12,117 bases of DNA from Thermoplasmatales archaeon (GTDB lineage: Archaea; Thermoplasmatota; JASEFT01; JAUWIS01): assembly GCA_030019485.1 (NCBI GenBank), contig JASEEW010000042.1, positions 1-12,117 of the forward strand, in the 5' to 3' direction. The notes under the pieces were generated by a model, which was given only the letters and a program-made list of their open reading frames with translations, did no database searches and was not told the DNA's origin. Numbering within the stretch: position 1 is the first letter of the stretch; the number at the start of each line of letters is the position of its first letter. Positions 5,302-12,117 of the stretch are shown here, piece after piece. Both the position numbers and the translations under genes were made by a program.

Positions 5302-6432
5302 ATGATTTTAACTTACGAAGGGAAAAAAACAGAAAAAGAGATTATTGACAAGATTAAGAATTGTAAGTTAAAGTCAATTAAAGGCAATCCCAAAAGCCAA
5401 TCAAAACTTATAAAGGGCGAGAATTTAGAGGTTTTAAAATATCTTTTGAACGAAGCCGGATTAAAAGGAAAGATAGATTTAATCTATATAGACCCGCCAT
5501 TTTCTACAAATAATATCTTTAGAATGAGCAAGGAAAAGGCAAACTCTATAAGTCGTAGTAATGGAGACAATGTTGCTTATGACGACTCTTTGATTGGACC
5601 AGAGTTTTTAGAGTTCATCCGAGAAAGATTAATATTATTAAGAGAATTGTTATCCGATAAAGGTTCAATTTACTTTCACATAGATTATAAAATTGGGCAT
5701 TATATAAAAGTTTTAATGGATGAGGTTTTTGGTAAAAATAATTTTCTTAACGACCTGACGAGAATAAAATGCAACCCTAAAAACTTCGAAAGAAAGGCAT
5801 TCGGAAATATAAAAGATATGATTCTATTTTATTCAAAAACAGGCAATCACATTTGGAACGAACCAAAGGCAGAAATGAATGAGAGAGATATAGAAAGATT
5901 GTTCAAAAAAACAGATAAGAATGGAAGAAAATATACTACAATACCGTTACACGCGCCGGGTGAAACAACAAATGGTGCAACAGGTCAACCTTGGAGAGGA
6001 ATGATGCCTCCAAAAGGAAGACATTGGAGAAGTCCTCCAAAAGTTTTAGAGGAGTTAGACAAACAAGGTTTAATAGAGTGGTCAAAGAATGGAGTTCCAC
6101 GAAAAAAAATTTACGCAGATGAAAAAGAGGGCAAAAAGATACAGGATATATTGGAATTTAAAGATTTGCAAAACCCAACATATCCCACTGAAAAAAATCT
6201 AGAATTGCTCAGGCTAATTGTAAGTGCCTCTTCTAATCGTGAAAGTATTGTTTTGGATTGTTTTTGTGGTTCTGGAACAACACTTAAGGCGGCTCAGGAA
6301 TTAGGCAGAAATTGGATAGGGATAGATAAATCTGAAGAAGCGATAAATGTCGCATTGAATAAATTAACACAAAAACAAAAAACGCTTTTTGGAAATAATA
6401 ACTATTTTGAGTATTTAGAACAGGAATGTTAA
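5302..6432 (+). CDS. Beta-class site-specific DNA methyltransferase (N6-adenine or N4-cytosine)
   Basis: A 376-aa amino-methyltransferase. Motif IV DLIYIDPPF (59-67) comes first. The target-recognition region (about 150-290, with GRHWRSPP) follows. Motif I LDCFCGSGTT (318-327) and NWIGID (337-342) lie near the C-terminus. The order IV-TRD-I defines the beta class. The SAM-binding loop FCGSGTT and catalytic DPPF are intact. DPPF rather than DPPY occurs in N6-adenine enzymes, but an N4-cytosine target cannot be excluded. It starts 12 bases after the endonuclease stop, with GGAGGGG as ribosome-binding site. It protects host DNA from the adjacent nuclease. Confidence 0.9.
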   Translation: MILTYEGKKTEKEIIDKIKNCKLKSIKGNPKSQSKLIKGENLEVLKYLLNEAGLKGKIDLIYIDPPFSTNNIFRMSKEKANSISRSNGDNVAYDDSLIGPEFLEFIRERLILLRELLSDKGSIYFHIDYKIGHYIKVLMDEVFGKNNFLNDLTRIKCNPKNFERKAFGNIKDMILFYSKTGNHIWNEPKAEMNERDIERLFKKTDKNGRKYTTIPLHAPGETTNGATGQPWRGMMPPKGRHWRSPPKVLEELDKQGLIEWSKNGVPRKKIYADEKEGKKIQDILEFKDLQNPTYPTEKNLELLRLIVSASSNRESIVLDCFCGSGTTLKAAQELGRNWIGIDKSEEAINVALNKLTQKQKTLFGNNNYFEYLEQEC

Positions 6433-6536
6433 CGAAGGCAACAATAGAAGAATTTTCGGTGGCAACCTCGTCAAGAGGCAGACTCGCAATTGAGCATATC
6501 GCAGATTATGTTAATTTTTTTCTTCTAATTATGTAA
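6426..6536 (+). pseudogene. Short frame after the methyltransferase, possibly a truncated third R-M island gene
   Basis: The ATG overlaps the end of the methyltransferase gene (ATGTTAA). The first 28 residues, MLTKATIEEFSVATSSRGRL and onward, look like a protein N-terminus. The frame then runs into the antisense of the Fn3 gene end (stop at 6506 on the minus strand) and closes at 6534-6536. This looks like a gene cut off at the island boundary. No ribosome-binding site of note and no homologue is recognised; chance coding is quite possible. Confidence 0.25.
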
Positions 6537-7327
6537 ACCATCATTATTATCAAAAACAAAACAATGCAGAACACAATTATTAAAATCCTGTTGTATTCCT
6601 CAGCGTCTGCCTTTATTCGCGACGCTACCGGTTTTGGCAGGGCTTTAAAGCCTGTTGGTGTTGTGCAGTTCTGGTATTCTTCACCTGTAATAACTGTCGT
6701 AACATTTTTGTATCCGTATTTTCCACCCTCTATTTCTATGTACAAGGTATCGTTTATCTCCCATTCAAATGCTGTTCCGTTTTCATGTTTAAGCGCAGAC
6801 AGCTCAACCATCCAGTACCCCTCAAACACCATACATGATAATGGTGTTGAATTCATCCCGTCATGCCCGACTGTTGCGTAAACCATTGTTCCATCAGCAT
6901 TTTCTCCACTGTCAAGAAGCACCTGACCATACAATACTGGGGACGGCATTGAAATCCCCTCACTGATTTCTGCTGTCCTAAATGTGTAATATGAGCCGCT
7001 GTTGTTATCTACACTATCACCCGATACAACCTCAAAATAGTATGCTGTGTTAGGTGTTAAACCTTTTAACTCAACCATTATAACACAGTTCTCCCTTCTG
7101 CTGTTATCTGTTTCTGTTAAATTCAGAGCATCGGTGCTGACACCGTAATGCACTGCACCGGTACATTTTTCATCTGCAACCCATGATATTACAACACTAG
7201 AGCTGCTTATGTTTGACACCCTAACATTCTGTTTTTCCTCTGCATTCACAGGCAGTGCCAAAAATAATATAGTAATGCAGACCAAAAAAAATTTTTTCAT
7301 ATCTAATTTTTTTCTCAAACCCTTCAC
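6506..7327 (-). CDS. Secreted Fn3-domain protein with single C-terminal TM anchor
   Basis: A 273-aa protein: signal peptide (hydrophobic FFLVCITILFLALP, cleavage likely after VNA at 29), a fibronectin type III domain (about 31-120, with NVRVSNISSSSVVISWVADE and LTPNTAYYFEV), and a second beta-rich domain (about 130-225, with VLYGQVLLDSGENADGTMVY and GYWMVELSALK). One TM helix (about 249-267) and a short basic tail RRKKLT follow. The ectodomain is paralogous, domain for domain, to that of the DnaA-fusion protein at the head of the operon; here the cytoplasmic ATPase is absent. Start: GTG 7327 has GGGGGAGAAG upstream; ATG 7300 is a less supported alternative. It is probably a co-receptor or decoy in the same envelope complex. 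Confidence 0.8.
   Translation of the reverse strand: MKGLRKKLDMKKFFLVCITILFLALPVNAEEKQNVRVSNISSSSVVISWVADEKCTGAVHYGVSTDALNLTETDNSRRENCVIMVELKGLTPNTAYYFEVVSGDSVDNNSGSYYTFRTAEISEGISMPSPVLYGQVLLDSGENADGTMVYATVGHDGMNSTPLSCMVFEGYWMVELSALKHENGTAFEWEINDTLYIEIEGGKYGYKNVTTVITGEEYQNCTTPTGFKALPKPVASRIKADAEEYNRILIIVFCIVLFLIIMMVYIIRRKKLT
6511..6525 (+). terminator. Poly-T stretch downstream of the R-M island
   Basis: TTAATTTTTTTCTTC follows the methyltransferase stop by about 80 bases, in the orientation expected for an archaeal U-tract terminator. It lies within the 3' end of the convergent Fn3 gene (where it encodes lysines), so the assignment is tentative. Confidence 0.3.
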
Positions 7328-7371
7328 TCCCCTTCTCCCCCTTCACCGTCTTTTTTCCTTCCATCTTTTTT

Positions 7372-8448
7372 TCATGCGCTTTTTGGCTCTACCTTTTTCT
7401 TAAGTTCCTTGTAGGCTTTTTCAAGCTCGGCAGTTCTCTCTCTAACCCTTACCTCCAGCTCTTCCCTGCTCAAAAGAGCGAGTCTCTCCTCTTCTAAAAC
7501 GCCTTCAGGCAGGCTTCTGAGAATCTCAAAAAAGATTGAGGGAGCACCGTACTGTTTTTTTACAGTTAAGTAGCTGACACCGAGCGCTTTTTTAGCCAGG
7601 TCAGGAGAGGTTACAGCGCCGTAAAGGTTCATGATTTTTGCGTTGAGTGCTGAGAACATAGAGCAGAGCAACTGCACCCTGTTTTCTCTATGAAGATTGT
7701 CAAGATTTTTTACAGCTGGTTCTATGTTTACTGTTCCATCATCCTTGATTTCACAGCCTTCGAACAGGACGGGATTATACTCAAAATGTTTTGTTAAAAC
7801 ATCTTTGAGAAGCTTATCGCCTACAGCATGTTTGATGGTTGCTAAAAACGTGTTTGTCAGAGCAGCGTAGCTTCTAACTGCAAGTATATCATTTCTGAGC
7901 AAAGCTGTTTCTTCTCCACCTGCTGCTGCTGATGGCTGCACAGCGAGATGGAACCTTCTTTCAGCCACTGTTAACAATACGAACGCGAACCCGAGTAAAG
8001 AGGCGGTAATGAAGCTGAGCCATGAGAGCCCCCCTTCTCCTACCCGATGTAGAATGTCCATTATATAAAATGGTACGCATAATACAAGCGCAACCTCACT
8101 TGTCAAATAGAATGATGCATGAGGCATCATAGTAAGAATCTTAAGTAGAGGTGTCCTGAGCACCTTTTGAATGTTTCTCCACCTTTGATACCCTCCAGCT
8201 ATAATAAAAAAAAGCCCAGCAACTGCAATGGAGAATGTGGCTAGGTGCAGCACGGTTTTAGGATAATAAGCATCTATCGTGCCAATTATGGATGCGGTGA
8301 GATACAGGATTGCGCTGACAGCCATAAAATTATGCCCTAGCGAGTCATGCATAAATCGGGCGTTTTTAAGCGTGTAGTAAGTAAACATTAATACGAATAA
8401 ATACAAAATACCAGCTGGCAGATACATGAGAATATTGATAATGCTCAC
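7372..8448 (-). CDS. Multi-TM sensor protein ending in a kinase-type coiled coil, without a kinase domain
   Basis: A 358-aa protein. Residues 1-165 contain about five hydrophobic segments (for example AGILYLFVLMFTYYTL, LATFSIAVAGLFFIIAGG, SFITASLLGFAFVLLTV). Residues 170-320 form a soluble cytoplasmic helical domain, including GVSYLTVKKQYGAPSIFFEILRSLPEGVLEEE. The end (327-358) is SREELEVRVRERTAELEKAYKELKKK, the linker that usually leads into a histidine-kinase HisKA domain. The protein stops there, so no phosphoacceptor His or ATPase domain follows. The soluble domain resembles regions I recall in archaeal histidine kinases, but I cannot name a family. GTG start with GAGGTGA upstream; two bases separate it from the DUF835 gene. 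It is probably a receptor that signals by coiled-coil contact. Confidence 0.75.
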   Translation of the reverse strand: MSIINILMYLPAGILYLFVLMFTYYTLKNARFMHDSLGHNFMAVSAILYLTASIIGTIDAYYPKTVLHLATFSIAVAGLFFIIAGGYQRWRNIQKVLRTPLLKILTMMPHASFYLTSEVALVLCVPFYIMDILHRVGEGGLSWLSFITASLLGFAFVLLTVAERRFHLAVQPSAAAGGEETALLRNDILAVRSYAALTNTFLATIKHAVGDKLLKDVLTKHFEYNPVLFEGCEIKDDGTVNIEPAVKNLDNLHRENRVQLLCSMFSALNAKIMNLYGAVTSPDLAKKALGVSYLTVKKQYGAPSIFFEILRSLPEGVLEEERLALLSREELEVRVRERTAELEKAYKELKKKVEPKSA

Positions 8449-8450
8449 CC

Positions 8451-9635
8451 CTATTTCACCTCCTCAAGATCTTCCTCTATAACTGCCATTTCTCTCCCCT
8501 TAAATATCTCTGGGTTTACTGAGACCAATAGATTTGCATTGTTTTTGATACATAAATCTTTTATCTCCCTCAGCATGCTCATTGATTTCTCAAACCCGTT
8601 AGCAAGCATGAGCTGGTCAAGGCTGTCGAGCAGTATTACAGGTTCTTTTGTTTTTCCAACAAAATCAGAAACTGCAGATTTTATTCTCTTTGCATCTTTT
8701 GGCGAGACTGCATTTTCAGCATCTTTAAAAGTGAGCCAAACAACAGGCGTCTTTGCTATCCTGTATCTTTCCCTAACCATCTCAGGTGGAAGTTTGGTGA
8801 TAGATAAGCCTGAGCTGCCATGGGTGACTTGATCATAAAATATTTCGTAGGTTTTATCAAGTTTTTCTTCTTTCACAAGATAGCTGCGACCTTTTTCCAG
8901 CAGATATTTTTGTGATGTTGTAACAAGCTCCTCTGCTGATGGCTCAACAATGAACAATTTATATCTTACTATGCTGTATGCGACAAGCGCAGCCATGATT
9001 GTGACAGACCAGCTGGTCATTGGCGGAACATAGATTACCTTCCAGGACAGGGGTATGACATCACTTGTCAGGCTGACAATCACCACCACTACTGCGCCTA
9101 TTACTGCCCATTTCGCCTGCTTGCGCCTGAGCCCTGCTGTCTCATTATATGATCTCACCAAAACATAGAAACCGTAAGCAATAAACAGTGCCACATACAC
9201 AACATAAAAGTAGAATGCCAAACCAATCCTGGAATAGAAGCCCCAGTGATCCCTGTATATCTTTTGAATGAAAAGCTCTGTGTTTAACAGACCTGCGAAA
9301 ATAAAGGATGGAATGTAAAGCGCAAACACGTGTTTTCCTCTTGCAAACACTGATGATGATTCTATCGGGAAAACCAGGGCGAAATGAACAAAGGCGGCAG
9401 GAACAAAAACCATGGCGAGAACCGCGATTTTGTACCAGAAAAGCATTGCTTCCTCATCTGTGGATGTCAGCAGGGCAAATGAGCCGAATGCAAAGAGTGC
9501 GAATAAAAGCATCATCATAGAAAAACCCCTGTTCGCCCTTTCCTTTATGTTAAGTGACAGTATGTATCCTCCTAAATACAGGTTGGAGAGAATTGCAATC
9601 AGGGATATCATCGCATACGGGTTCAGTTCATACAT
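8451..9635 (-). CDS. 7TM sensor domain with C-terminal DUF835
   Basis: A 394-aa membrane protein. The first 230 residues have seven hydrophobic segments with features of the histidine-kinase N-terminal 7TM region (FVHFALVFP at 82-90, LRRKQAKWAVIG at 169-180, YSIVRYKLFIVEP at 220-232). Residues about 248-392 are DUF835: SYLVKEEK, THGSSGLSITKLPPEMVRER, PVVWLTFKD, EPVILLDSLDQLMLANGFE and NLLVSVNPEIF. DUF835 is an archaeal cytosolic domain with a RecA-like look but no P-loop here, and is often joined to sensor domains. The ATG overlaps the stop of the KaiC-like gene by one base (TAATG), so the two are translationally coupled. It is likely a sensor that talks to the KaiC-like ATPase. Confidence 0.85.
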   Translation of the reverse strand: MYELNPYAMISLIAILSNLYLGGYILSLNIKERANRGFSMMMLLFALFAFGSFALLTSTDEEAMLFWYKIAVLAMVFVPAAFVHFALVFPIESSSVFARGKHVFALYIPSFIFAGLLNTELFIQKIYRDHWGFYSRIGLAFYFYVVYVALFIAYGFYVLVRSYNETAGLRRKQAKWAVIGAVVVVIVSLTSDVIPLSWKVIYVPPMTSWSVTIMAALVAYSIVRYKLFIVEPSAEELVTTSQKYLLEKGRSYLVKEEKLDKTYEIFYDQVTHGSSGLSITKLPPEMVRERYRIAKTPVVWLTFKDAENAVSPKDAKRIKSAVSDFVGKTKEPVILLDSLDQLMLANGFEKSMSMLREIKDLCIKNNANLLVSVNPEIFKGREMAVIEEDLEEVK

Positions 9636-10336
9636 TATACATCCGCCCCCTGCAACATTTTTGTTTCTTCATCCTCAACACTTATCCCGTCGCCTGTGAA
9701 GTTTAAGCGTAAAACATTTTTTGCATGTGCTGTGCCTCTCATTTTTTTTATTCTTAAGAAGTTTCCATAGCTGGAGGGATTGTTTAATGGTTTTAATTCC
9801 ATTGAGATAACGCCGTCCACCATGTAGTCCTCAAGCTGGCTTATAGGGGCATCGCTTTCCTCCCCTATAATGATAGTAAATACCTCTAACTGGCTAAGGG
9901 TAGAAAAAAATGCGTAAAGGTATTTCCTGTACTCTAAGAGGGATTTGAAATTGATGGATAACGGTAATGGGTCGATAACAATTCTTTTCGGCTTATTCTT
10001 CTTCACAAACTCTACAATATCAATCAGCATTTTATTCGGCCATTCAGAATCAGCAGTCCTGCTAAAATCCCAGAAACTAATAAGGCTGTCCTCAACAAGT
10101 TTTTCATCATAGAAGCTGAGGTTGGATAAAAACCTTTTAAGTTTAAAAACCGGCTCACCCATGCACGTCATGTAAACCCCATTTTCTCCTTTTCTGCCCC
10201 CATGAAACAATGACTGCATGGCAAGGGTTGTCTTACCTGTGCCTGGGGCCCCTGTTACAAGTATTACTGATGATGGGGGGAAGCCTCCCTGAAGGGCTTT
10301 GTCAAGACCTATTATGCCAGATTCTATTCTCCTCAT
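9635..10336 (-). CDS. KaiC-like ATPase of the DnaA/DUF835 operon
   Basis: A 233-aa single-domain KaiC homologue. It starts with the typical GIIGLDKALQGGFP. Walker A is GAPGTGKTT (29-37). The region after the P-loop reads GVYMTCMGEPVFKLKRFL (53-70), like the subfamily with a single SEP-type glutamate (Glu61) rather than EE. Walker B is KRIVIDPL (117-124). VDGVISMEL and LRIKKMRGTAHA near the C-terminus are the SDGVI and KMR motifs of the family. ATPase activity is expected. KaiC-like proteins have been proposed as signalling hubs in archaea. It sits 12 bases after the DnaA-fusion gene and overlaps the DUF835 gene, so both are probable partners. Confidence 0.9.
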   Translation of the reverse strand: MRRIESGIIGLDKALQGGFPPSSVILVTGAPGTGKTTLAMQSLFHGGRKGENGVYMTCMGEPVFKLKRFLSNLSFYDEKLVEDSLISFWDFSRTADSEWPNKMLIDIVEFVKKNKPKRIVIDPLPLSINFKSLLEYRKYLYAFFSTLSQLEVFTIIIGEESDAPISQLEDYMVDGVISMELKPLNNPSSYGNFLRIKKMRGTAHAKNVLRLNFTGDGISVEDEETKMLQGADV

Positions 10337-10348
10337 TTTTTTCCCTCT

Positions 10349-11929
10349 TTACCCGAACTTCATTTCCACACTCTCAGGCTCACCCAGCGCCTTTTTTGCC
10401 AGACCAATTGTTATCTCCTCAGAATGAATTTTTGCGTACGCCATAACCCTTGTTAACCCGCCTTTTACATTCCTTACGTTTGAGTTGCAGTTTGATGCAA
10501 TATAATACAAAACCTCAAAGTCTATTTTCATCCCGTTTTTTTCAGCATCCCTTTTAAGTATTATGATTCTTGTTTCAATCTCAGGGTCAAGGATATGTGT
10601 TACAAGACCACCCTCAAATCTTGACTTCAGCCTGTCATCGAGTGATGGTATGTCTTTTGGCGGTCTGTCGCAGGCAAGAACTATTTGTTTCTTCCCAAGG
10701 AACAGTGTGTTGAATGTGTGGAAAAACTCCTCCTGAGCAGCAGGTTTGTCTGCAAGGAACTGTATGTCATCAATGAGCAGAACATCCACGTTTCTGTAAA
10801 CATTTTTGAGTTTTTCTGCCATTGTTTTGTCTTTTCCTGATGCTGTGAACTCATAAATCAGTTTTTCAGATGAGATGTATTTCACGTTTTTTTCAGGATA
10901 ATGCTCTTTAACATAGTTTCCTATCGCGTTTAGAAGATGTGTTTTTCCAATGCCGACATCAGCATAAATCAGCAGTGGATTGTAAACAATGCCTGGTTTT
11001 TTCGCAACTGTCAGGGCAGCATCAGCAGCAAACTTGTTACTGCTGCCGATAACAAAGTTGTCAAACGTGTACTCCTCAAAAAGCCCTGGCTCCTCAGAGA
11101 TTTCAGCAGGTGTTTTCTTCACCCTCCTGACTTTTGGCATTTTTTTCCTTGCAGCAAAAACTATTCCTATTAGTATTATCACTGCTGATGCACCTATGAG
11201 GAGTATTTTGTATTCTGAGAGTTTATCCCATAATGTCTGTTCTTTTTCTGGCTCAGGCGTTCCAAGGAATATCTGGGAGCAAAACAAGGTTCCTGTCGCA
11301 GTCAAAGGAGCCCCTTTGCAACCATAACCCAGTGTTCCACCCTGCGCTTCTATCTTTAGCGTATCACCCTGGAAGTATTGGAACACCTCACCATTGTTGT
11401 CTTTCAGATGTCTTAGATCGACCTCCCAGTATCCCTCAGAATTTGTCATCTCTGAAAGATACTGTGATTTTTGTCCATGATGCTCAACTGTCACATAAAC
11501 CATTGTGCTGTCTGCTGGGTTGTAATCTTTTTTTATTATTTGTCCATAAACATGACATTCGGCACCACCGGTACTTGGTTTTGCTGTTTTAAATGTTCCT
11601 GTAACAGTGTCTTGGCCATTATCGTTGGAAGCAGTTATTCTATAGTAATATTGGGTATCTTGGGCAAGATCCACTATTGGGATCATGATAACACCATTTG
11701 CCCTGAGGTTTGTGTCTGTAGCATTAAAGGGCAAATCTTGTGTAGTACCGTAATCAATCCTGCCGAAGCAGGCACCCACGCCTGTAACCCATGAGATAGT
11801 AACAGAACTAGCACTCGGATTTGAAACCCTGACATTGCTTATCTCAGGCACCTCCTCTGCAGATACATGAACTGATGTAAATGAGAAAAAGAAGCATGAT
11901 ACAATTAGTATCACTATAATTTTTTTCAT
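10349..11929 (-). CDS. Membrane-anchored Fn3 protein with cytoplasmic DnaA-type AAA+ domain
   Basis: A 526-aa protein. It comprises a signal peptide (MKKIIVILIVSCFFF...VSA, about 1-24), an Fn3 domain (28-118), a second beta domain (122-222, VYGQIIKKDYNPADSTMVY), a TM helix (242-260), a basic linker, and DnaA domain III (about 288-515). DnaA hallmarks are YTFDNFVIGSSNKFA, a P-loop ADVGIGKTH (323-331), SSEKLIYEF (the initiator-specific region), LLIDDIQF (384-391), sensor I ACDRPP, an arginine-finger box RLKSRF (Arg437), and sensor II NVRNVKGGL (Arg486). It ends 11 residues later, so DnaA domain IV (DnaA-box helix-turn-helix) is absent, as is domain I. Bacterial-type DnaA is not the archaeal replication initiator, so a role in chromosome initiation is unlikely. 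I chose ATG 11929 because GGTGAT lies just upstream; ATGs at 11947 and 11953 are alternatives. First gene of the five-gene operon. Confidence 0.9.
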   Translation of the reverse strand: MKKIIVILIVSCFFFSFTSVHVSAEEVPEISNVRVSNPSASSVTISWVTGVGACFGRIDYGTTQDLPFNATDTNLRANGVIMIPIVDLAQDTQYYYRITASNDNGQDTVTGTFKTAKPSTGGAECHVYGQIIKKDYNPADSTMVYVTVEHHGQKSQYLSEMTNSEGYWEVDLRHLKDNNGEVFQYFQGDTLKIEAQGGTLGYGCKGAPLTATGTLFCSQIFLGTPEPEKEQTLWDKLSEYKILLIGASAVIILIGIVFAARKKMPKVRRVKKTPAEISEEPGLFEEYTFDNFVIGSSNKFAADAALTVAKKPGIVYNPLLIYADVGIGKTHLLNAIGNYVKEHYPEKNVKYISSEKLIYEFTASGKDKTMAEKLKNVYRNVDVLLIDDIQFLADKPAAQEEFFHTFNTLFLGKKQIVLACDRPPKDIPSLDDRLKSRFEGGLVTHILDPEIETRIIILKRDAEKNGMKIDFEVLYYIASNCNSNVRNVKGGLTRVMAYAKIHSEEITIGLAKKALGEPESVEMKFG

Positions 11930-12043
11930 TCTATCACCGGTGTCCATACACATTTATTTTCAATCCTGACAAAATATCCTTTGTCTTTTTCAGCAAGAAA
12001 ATTATGTACTACTGGGAAAACCTTGAGATATGTCACAAGTAAG

Positions 12044-12066
12044 CCCCTTCGGGGAAATATATTTTA
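12044..12066 (-). promoter_or_regulatory. Candidate promoter region of the DnaA/KaiC/DUF835 operon
   Basis: On the minus strand AAAATATAT (about 12057-12066) is TATA-like and is followed by the small hairpin CCCC-GAA-GGGG (12044-12054). This would give a leader of about 100 bases. A second weak TATA-like run, AAAATAAAT (11952-11960), lies only some 25 bases before ATG 11929. I cannot decide between them. Nothing else is seen in 11930-12117. Confidence 0.3.
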
Positions 12067-12117
12067 GATAAGTTCAGCTAACATCCAACATAACACCAAT
12101 CATCTATTATCCTACCA

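Noticed and set aside
4311..6536. The R-M island as an insertion sequence or prophage fragment.
   Set aside because: No transposase, integrase, terminal inverted repeats or target-site duplication can be seen at its edges.
10349..11929. The DnaA match as a sign of a bacterial genome or a replication origin.
   Set aside because: The protein is membrane-anchored and lacks the DnaA-box-binding domain, there is no cluster of TTATNCACA-like boxes, and the neighbours are archaeal families.

Overview
The window most likely comes from a euryarchaeal genome, probably an uncultivated lineage. The reasons are archaeal: TATA/BRE-like promoters, KaiC/RadA-like single-domain ATPases, a DUF835 domain joined to a 7TM region, DUF4258/DUF2283 and YgiT/AbrB toxin-antitoxin (TA) pairs, Fn3-type secreted modules, and clear GGAGG/GGTGA ribosome-binding sites. 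I cannot name the genus. Nearly all genes lie on the minus strand in tightly packed operons. The exception is a plus-strand, visibly more AT-rich restriction-modification (R-M) island at about 4.3-6.5 kb.

Region 1 (1-3217, minus) is an accessory stretch. In transcription order it holds: a DUF4258 toxin with a YgiT-Zn-finger/AbrB antitoxin; a small secreted Cys-containing peptide; a 77-aa protein; a 36-aa hydrophobic peptide translationally coupled to a second DUF4258 toxin with a DUF2283 antitoxin; another hydrophobic peptide; and then a STAND/AAA-type ATPase with its own promoter. The ATPase overlaps the start of a secreted protein that runs off the left edge. Four of these small genes begin with the same hydrophobic leader (core KSFIxxxVVIMLL), recognisable at the DNA level as a dispersed repeat. 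The ATPase promoter carries three GTTGACA boxes and two perfect leader hairpins.

Region 2 (3278-4343) has a KaiC-like ATPase and a 340-bp structured intergenic stretch without a convincing gene.

Region 3 (4311-6536, plus) is an R-M island: a ribbon-helix-helix regulator with a candidate operator, a PD-(D/E)xK type II endonuclease, a beta-class DNA methyltransferase, and a small frame cut short at the right boundary.

Region 4 (6506-11929, minus) is the most notable part. It is a five-gene operon: (i) a secreted Fn3/beta-sandwich ectodomain, one TM helix and a cytoplasmic bacterial-type DnaA AAA+ domain without the DnaA DNA-binding domain; (ii) a KaiC-like ATPase; (iii) a 7TM-DUF835 protein; (iv) a multi-TM receptor that ends in a coiled coil where a histidine kinase would normally start; (v) a second single-pass protein with the same ectodomain as (i) but no ATPase. 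I infer a membrane-associated signalling or assembly complex in which an envelope stimulus is relayed to a DnaA-type and a KaiC-type ATPase. I know of no experimental description of such a system.
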